DNA from: Aureispira sp. CCB-QB1
Lineage (GTDB): Bacteria; Bacteroidota; Bacteroidia; Chitinophagales; Saprospiraceae
NCBI RefSeq assembly: GCF_000724545.1
Contig: NZ_JHBV01000007.1
Coordinates: forward strand, 124,001-188,000
Direction: 5' to 3'
DNA length: 64,000 nt
Shown here: positions 60,387-64,000 of the stretch, one piece after another
How positions within the stretch are numbered: position 1 is the stretch's first letter
Layout of the letters: each line of letters opens with the position of its first letter
Program-made: the position numbers and the translations under genes
The notes under the pieces: model-generated
Databases searched by the model: none
What the model saw: only the letters and a program-made list of their open reading frames with translations
Told to the model about the DNA's origin: nothing

Positions 60387-61700
60387 ATGGAAAACCAAAT
60401 TGTTGTCGCTTTAGACATCGGAACTACAAAGATTTGCGCTATGGTAGGGCGCAAGGATAAACACGGAAAATTAGAAATATTGGGAACTGGTAAAGTAGAA
60501 TCAGTGGGTGTTCTAAGAGGTGTTGTATCTAATATTGAAAAAACAGTAAAGGCGATTTCAGATGCTATAGCAGAAGCAGAGCGTCGCTCAGGTGTCGAAA
60601 TAGGTGTGGTAAATGTCGGTATAGCTGGACAACACATCAAGAGTCTTCAGCATAGAGGTATCTTGACAAGACACAGTTTGCACGATGAAATTTCGCAAGA
60701 TGATATAGATGATTTGATCTCGGATATGTACAAGTTGGTCTTGCCTCCAGGTGATAAAATCATTCACGTAATCCCTCAAGAATATATCGTAGACAACGAG
60801 CAAGGTATTGTGGACCCTATTGGTATGTCAGGAATTCGTTTGGAAGCAAATTTCCATATTATTACCGGGCAAACTACAGCTACAAAGAACATTGCTAAAT
60901 GTGTTCAGAAAGCAGGTCTAGAAATGGCATCTTTGGCATTGGAACCAATTGCTTCTTCTGCTTCTGTGTTAAGCGCAGAAGAAATGGAAGCGGGGGTTGC
61001 TTTGGTTGATATAGGAGGAGGAACAACCGACTTAGCGATTTTCCATGAGGGAATCATCCGCCATACTGCTGTAGTGCCTTTGGGGGGAAATATCATTACC
61101 AAAGATATTAAAGAGGGGTGTAACGTTATGGGGCAACAAGCCGAGAAATTGAAAGTGAAATTTGGTGCTGCTATGGCCAATGCCTTGACTGAAAATAGAA
61201 TTATTACGATTCCTGGTCTAAGAGGACGTTCGCACAAAGAAATCTCTGAAATTAACTTGGCACGCATTATTCAAGCACGTGTGGAAGAAATTTTGGATTT
61301 GATTTATTGGGAAATTCGTCGTTCAGGGTACGAGCGTAAGTTGATTGGTGGAATTGTTTTGACAGGTGGTGGTGCCTTGTTGCGCAATATCACGGATTTG
61401 GTAGAGTTGCACACAGGAATGTCTGCTCGTATGGGAATCCCTACAGAGCATTTGGCACATGGATATGACAAAGAAATTACAAGCCCAATTTATGCAACAA
61501 GCATCGGCTTGATTCTAAATGGATTTGAAGAATTACAAAGAGGTCGTCAATACGAAGCCGATTCAAACTACAGTTCTAATGCGGTTCCTGCTACACACAG
61601 CAAACAAACTGTTGAAATAGAGGAAGGGAACAAGTGGTATGAAAAAATCTTCAAACGTACCAAAGAATGGTTTGAAGCAGAACCAGACGGGGACCTTTAA
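60387..61700 (+). CDS. ftsA: Cell division protein FtsA
   Basis: 437 residues from the ATG at 60387 (the frame opens at a TTG at 60375). An actin-like ATPase that tethers FtsZ to the membrane. The phosphate-1 motif is VALDIGTTKICAMVG, the 1C-domain segment GVLRGVVSNIEKTVKAISDA follows, then VALVDIGGGTTDLAIFHEG (phosphate 2) and IVLTGGGALLRNI. The C-terminus is an amphipathic helix, KWYEKIFKRTKEWFEAE, the membrane-targeting sequence. ftsZ follows after a 329-base region with its own promoter. Confidence 0.96.
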   Translation: MENQIVVALDIGTTKICAMVGRKDKHGKLEILGTGKVESVGVLRGVVSNIEKTVKAISDAIAEAERRSGVEIGVVNVGIAGQHIKSLQHRGILTRHSLHDEISQDDIDDLISDMYKLVLPPGDKIIHVIPQEYIVDNEQGIVDPIGMSGIRLEANFHIITGQTTATKNIAKCVQKAGLEMASLALEPIASSASVLSAEEMEAGVALVDIGGGTTDLAIFHEGIIRHTAVVPLGGNIITKDIKEGCNVMGQQAEKLKVKFGAAMANALTENRIITIPGLRGRSHKEISEINLARIIQARVEEILDLIYWEIRRSGYERKLIGGIVLTGGGALLRNITDLVELHTGMSARMGIPTEHLAHGYDKEITSPIYATSIGLILNGFEELQRGRQYEADSNYSSNAVPATHSKQTVEIEEGNKWYEKIFKRTKEWFEAEPDGDL

Positions 61701-61817
61701 ATCGATTGTTTAAAAGACATTATCACGAAACGCCGTTAGAAAAAGGTTCTAAAAAGCTATTTTCTGAGCTTAGAGGTTAATTCATGGTAATGTCTATAAG
61801 AATTCTTGATTCTTTAA

Positions 61818-61849
61818 TTGAAAATTCTGTCAAAGAATTTTTATATTTG
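61818..61849 (+). promoter_or_regulatory. ftsZ: Candidate ftsZ promoter
   Basis: TTG at 61818-61820 and TATATTTG at 61842-61849 are 21 bases apart, fitting the Bacteroidota TTG-N17-23-TAnnTTTG promoter. It would give a leader of about 170 bases for ftsZ, so FtsZ can be made independently of the upstream operon. Confidence 0.6.
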
Positions 61850-61964
61850 TAGTTGGCTAGTTTGTAATAATCAAAAATAGCCTTATTTAATGGTTGTTGA
61901 ATGACATTTTATTGCTTGGCAAAACTAGTTATTCAATAAATTGTTAAAAGAAATTAAAAGCGGA

Positions 61965-62004
61965 GAGGGTTTGTCCCCATGATCCGTATTTGGCGGAAGC
62001 CCTC
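61965..62004 (+). promoter_or_regulatory. Structured ftsZ leader
   Basis: GAGGG (61965-61969) can pair with CCCTC (62000-62004), enclosing TCCG (61983-61986) paired with CGGA (61994-61997). It is far more G+C-rich than its surroundings and ends 25 bases before the ftsZ ATG. Possible translational control element; not verified by comparison. Confidence 0.4.
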
Positions 62005-62014
62005 GAACTTGTAA
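61979..62014 (+). CDS. Possible 11-residue leader peptide before ftsZ
   Basis: ATG at 61979 opens MIRIWRKPSNL and ends at TAA (62012-62014), 15 bases before the ftsZ ATG. It lies wholly within the structured leader. Such a short ORF may be chance; listed because of its position and its overlap with the stems. Confidence 0.25.
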   Translation: MIRIWRKPSNL

Positions 62015-62029
62015 CATAAAGGAAATAGT

Positions 62030-63478
62030 ATGAAATTCGATATACCAGATGATTCAAACCCAATAATCAAAGTAATTGGTGTTGGTGGTGGTGGTAGCAA
62101 TGCAGTCAACTATATGTACGAGAAGAAAATCGTAGGAGTTGATTTTGCAATTTGTAATACCGATAACCAAGCAATGAATCTTAGTGCAGTGGTTAACAAA
62201 ATTCAGTTGGGACCTACCCTTACAGAAGGTCGTGGAGCAGGCTCTAAACCGGGTATTGGTAGAGAGTCTTGTATCGAATCTTTGGATGAAGTAAAGCAAT
62301 ACTTTAGTGATGGTACCAAAATGTTGTTTGTAACCGCAGGAATGGGGGGAGGAACAGGAACAGGTGCGGCTCCCGTCATCGCAAAAGCTGCTCAAGAATT
62401 GGATATCCTAACCGTAGGAATTGTAACTGTACCCTTTACTTTTGAAGGGCGTCGACGTATGAAACAAGCCATGGAAGGTTTGGCAGAATTGAAGAAAAAT
62501 GTCGATACGTTAATCGTTATTTCTAATGATAAATTGCGTAAAATTTATGGCAATTTAAACCTTAGCGAAGCTTTCTCTAAAGCAGATGATATCTTGATGA
62601 CAGCAGCCAAAGGTATTGCCGAAATTATTACAGTACCTGGTTATGTAAACGTTGACTTTGAAGATGTCAATACTGTTATGCGTGACTCTGGAGTAGCGGT
62701 AATGGGTACGGCAACCACAGAGGGCGACGATCGTGCTATTCGTGCTGTAGAAGCTGCTTTGCAATCTCCTTTATTGGAAGACAATGACATCAAAGGAGCA
62801 CAACACATCTTGTTAAATATTACTTCTGGTACCAAGGAAGTAACCATGGATGAGGTTTTCGAAATTACAGAATATGTACAAGAAGAGGCTGGGTATGGAA
62901 CAGACCTTATTTGGGGAAACTGTTTTGATGAAAGCTTGGGAGAACAAATTTCAGTTACTGTAATTGCTACAGGCTTTGAAACAGGTCAAGATGCCAAGAA
63001 AATGACGGCAAGAGAAGAGCGTCCTGTCGAAAAGAAAGTTCGCGTGGCTTTGGACGATGACGAACCAACTACCAAAAAATCAACATCGGGATCTTTTTTT
63101 AACAAAGATTTGGATTCGGATCATGGATCTATTGAATTTAACTTTAGTAAAAAAAAACAAAGTAGTGACAAGCCTAAATACTCTATCGAAAAAGAGCCAT
63201 TTGTAAAGCCTGACACCCAAAAAGAAGAACCTAAAGTTGTCGAAAAATCAGAAACTTTGGAAGAACGTAGACAACGTCTCAAAAATTTGAGCGTAAAACT
63301 AAATAATCCTGAAGTGTTGAATGAACTTGAAAATCAACCTGCTTACCTCCGCAAAGGTATTGCACTAGATAATGTTGAGCATTCTTCTGATTCGAATGTA
63401 TCTCAATGGACAATTTCTGACGATGATGAACCTGAAGTAAAGGATAATAACTCTTTTTTGCACGATAATGTAGACTAG
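62030..63478 (+). CDS. ftsZ: Cell division GTPase FtsZ
   Basis: 482 residues. A tubulin-like GTPase forming the Z-ring. It has the nucleotide motif VIGVGGGGSNAVNYM (about 14-28), the tubulin signature GMGGGTGTGAAPVI (about 104-117) and the T7 loop NVDFEDVNTVM that completes the neighbour's active site. After residue 320 follows a charged linker, then the peptide NQPAYLRKGIALDNVEHSS, which binds FtsA, and finally an acidic stretch ending NNSFLHDNVD. That tail after the FtsA-binding peptide is characteristic of Bacteroidota FtsZ. Last gene of the cluster, with a weak terminator downstream. Confidence 0.97.
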   Translation: MKFDIPDDSNPIIKVIGVGGGGSNAVNYMYEKKIVGVDFAICNTDNQAMNLSAVVNKIQLGPTLTEGRGAGSKPGIGRESCIESLDEVKQYFSDGTKMLFVTAGMGGGTGTGAAPVIAKAAQELDILTVGIVTVPFTFEGRRRMKQAMEGLAELKKNVDTLIVISNDKLRKIYGNLNLSEAFSKADDILMTAAKGIAEIITVPGYVNVDFEDVNTVMRDSGVAVMGTATTEGDDRAIRAVEAALQSPLLEDNDIKGAQHILLNITSGTKEVTMDEVFEITEYVQEEAGYGTDLIWGNCFDESLGEQISVTVIATGFETGQDAKKMTAREERPVEKKVRVALDDDEPTTKKSTSGSFFNKDLDSDHGSIEFNFSKKKQSSDKPKYSIEKEPFVKPDTQKEEPKVVEKSETLEERRQRLKNLSVKLNNPEVLNELENQPAYLRKGIALDNVEHSSDSNVSQWTISDDDEPEVKDNNSFLHDNVD

Positions 63479-63527
63479 TTTTAGACAACAATGTCCTTGC
63501 TCAAGGGCAAATGCAATATATTAATAA

Positions 63528-63571
63528 AGATCCATCTTGAATTTTAAATTTAGGATGGATTCTTTCTTTTT
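63528..63571 (+). terminator. Probable terminator of ftsZ
   Basis: GATCCATCTT pairs with AGGATGGATTC with one mismatch over a 13-base loop, followed by TTTCTTTTT. Confidence 0.7.
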
Positions 63572-64000
63572 ATAGAATGCAATCTAACTTTAGTTAAATA
63601 TTAAGAAAATGTTAAAAAAATACTATCTTGGGTGCCTATAGCATACCTAATGCTATTAAGGTATGGCTTCCAACAATTCAATTTATTGATTAGTAGTTTA
63701 TTTTTAATAACAACAGTCCGCTAAATACATACTGATAGACCTCCAATAAATCTTATTTGAGTAAATAGACCTAAAAAATAGAGGTGTTTTTACATAATTT
63801 GTTCTAAATGCTTAATTTATTTGAGCATAAGTTCATGCTTAATAATTAGTCGTGTGTATTTTGTTTGTTGTTCTTTGACGGTAGCTTTAGGGTAACTGAT
63901 TTTTGTATTTAGACAAGTGTTAAGTTGCAATTTGAGGATATTGGTTGAAGGGCAAGCAAGGTGAAAATAGTGGATGATTTATAATAATGTATGGCAACAT
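63572..64000. other. Non-coding right end of window
   Basis: AT-rich sequence with no supported gene. A small hairpin-prone segment lies at 63634-63669 (TAGCAT/ATGCTA nested within GCC/GGC). An ATG at 63991 (followed by GCAACA) could be the start of the next gene but is cut by the window edge. Confidence 0.45.

Larger units (their letters stand above)
61701..62029. other. Leader region of ftsZ
   Basis: Contains the candidate promoter at 61818-61849 and, just before ftsZ, a local G+C-rich stretch (61961-62010) able to fold into nested stems, with an 11-codon ORF. Both are listed separately. Confidence 0.6.

Noticed and set aside
1-64000. tRNA, rRNA or prophage structural genes
   Set aside because: I looked for clover-leaf-like and conserved T-loop sequences, rRNA segments, integrases, capsid, portal and tail genes, and found none.

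Overview
The window is AT-rich chromosomal DNA from a member of the Bacteroidota, most likely of the Saprospiria/Aureispira type (inference from gene content; no rRNA is present to settle it). Pointers are two secreted proteins with type IX secretion (T9SS) C-terminal sorting domains, SprB-like repeats, several lipoproteins of Bacteroidota-type families (DUF547, DUF2891, DUF6503-like), promoters of the TTG-N20-TAnnTTTG type, few Shine-Dalgarno sequences, and an FtsZ ending in the tail typical of this phylum.

Layout. 1-2.2 kb: a truncated cation-efflux transporter and an orphan MacB/FtsX-type permease, separated by a hairpin-rich tandem repeat. 3-4.9 kb: a small regulatory island with a membrane protein/Xre pair under a palindromic operator, then a 75-residue helix-turn-helix gene diverging from a CI-like repressor gene across a phased array of ten-base repeats. 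4.9-13.8 kb: minus-strand genes for a very large patatin phospholipase, TPR and SH3 proteins, an FAD monooxygenase, a DciA-like protein and a SUKH-like protein. 14-24.7 kb: pgk, a stand-alone class III cyclase domain, a FucP-type sugar transporter, mutS, an FG-GAP/metzincin protease and a DUF547 lipoprotein. 24.9-47.6 kb: an Omp85 protein, surface proteins, mutS2, AlkC-type glycosylase, a transglutaminase-like protein without its usual cysteine, a CatA-like acetyltransferase, a SprB/T9SS protein, a coiled-coil/OmpA-like protein, lipoproteins, a metallophosphoesterase and upp.

48-63.5 kb: the division and cell wall (dcw) cluster, all on the plus strand: mraZ-rsmH-ftsL-ftsI-murE-mraY-murD-ftsW-murC-ftsQ-ftsA-ftsZ. 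It makes lipid I precursors (MurC, MurD, MurE, MraY), septal peptidoglycan (FtsW/FtsI) and the Z-ring (FtsA/FtsZ). murG, normally between ftsW and murC, is not there. mraZ is preceded by a very extended set of MraZ-box-like repeats in both orientations, and ftsZ has its own candidate promoter plus a structured leader that contains an 11-codon ORF.

The most interesting non-coding signals are the decamer array at 4221-4325, the MraZ-box field at 47730-48020, a dispersed intergenic repeat family with at least five members, and a 127-base element bounded by 12-base inverted repeats. No rRNA, tRNA, CRISPR array, transposase or prophage structural gene was seen.
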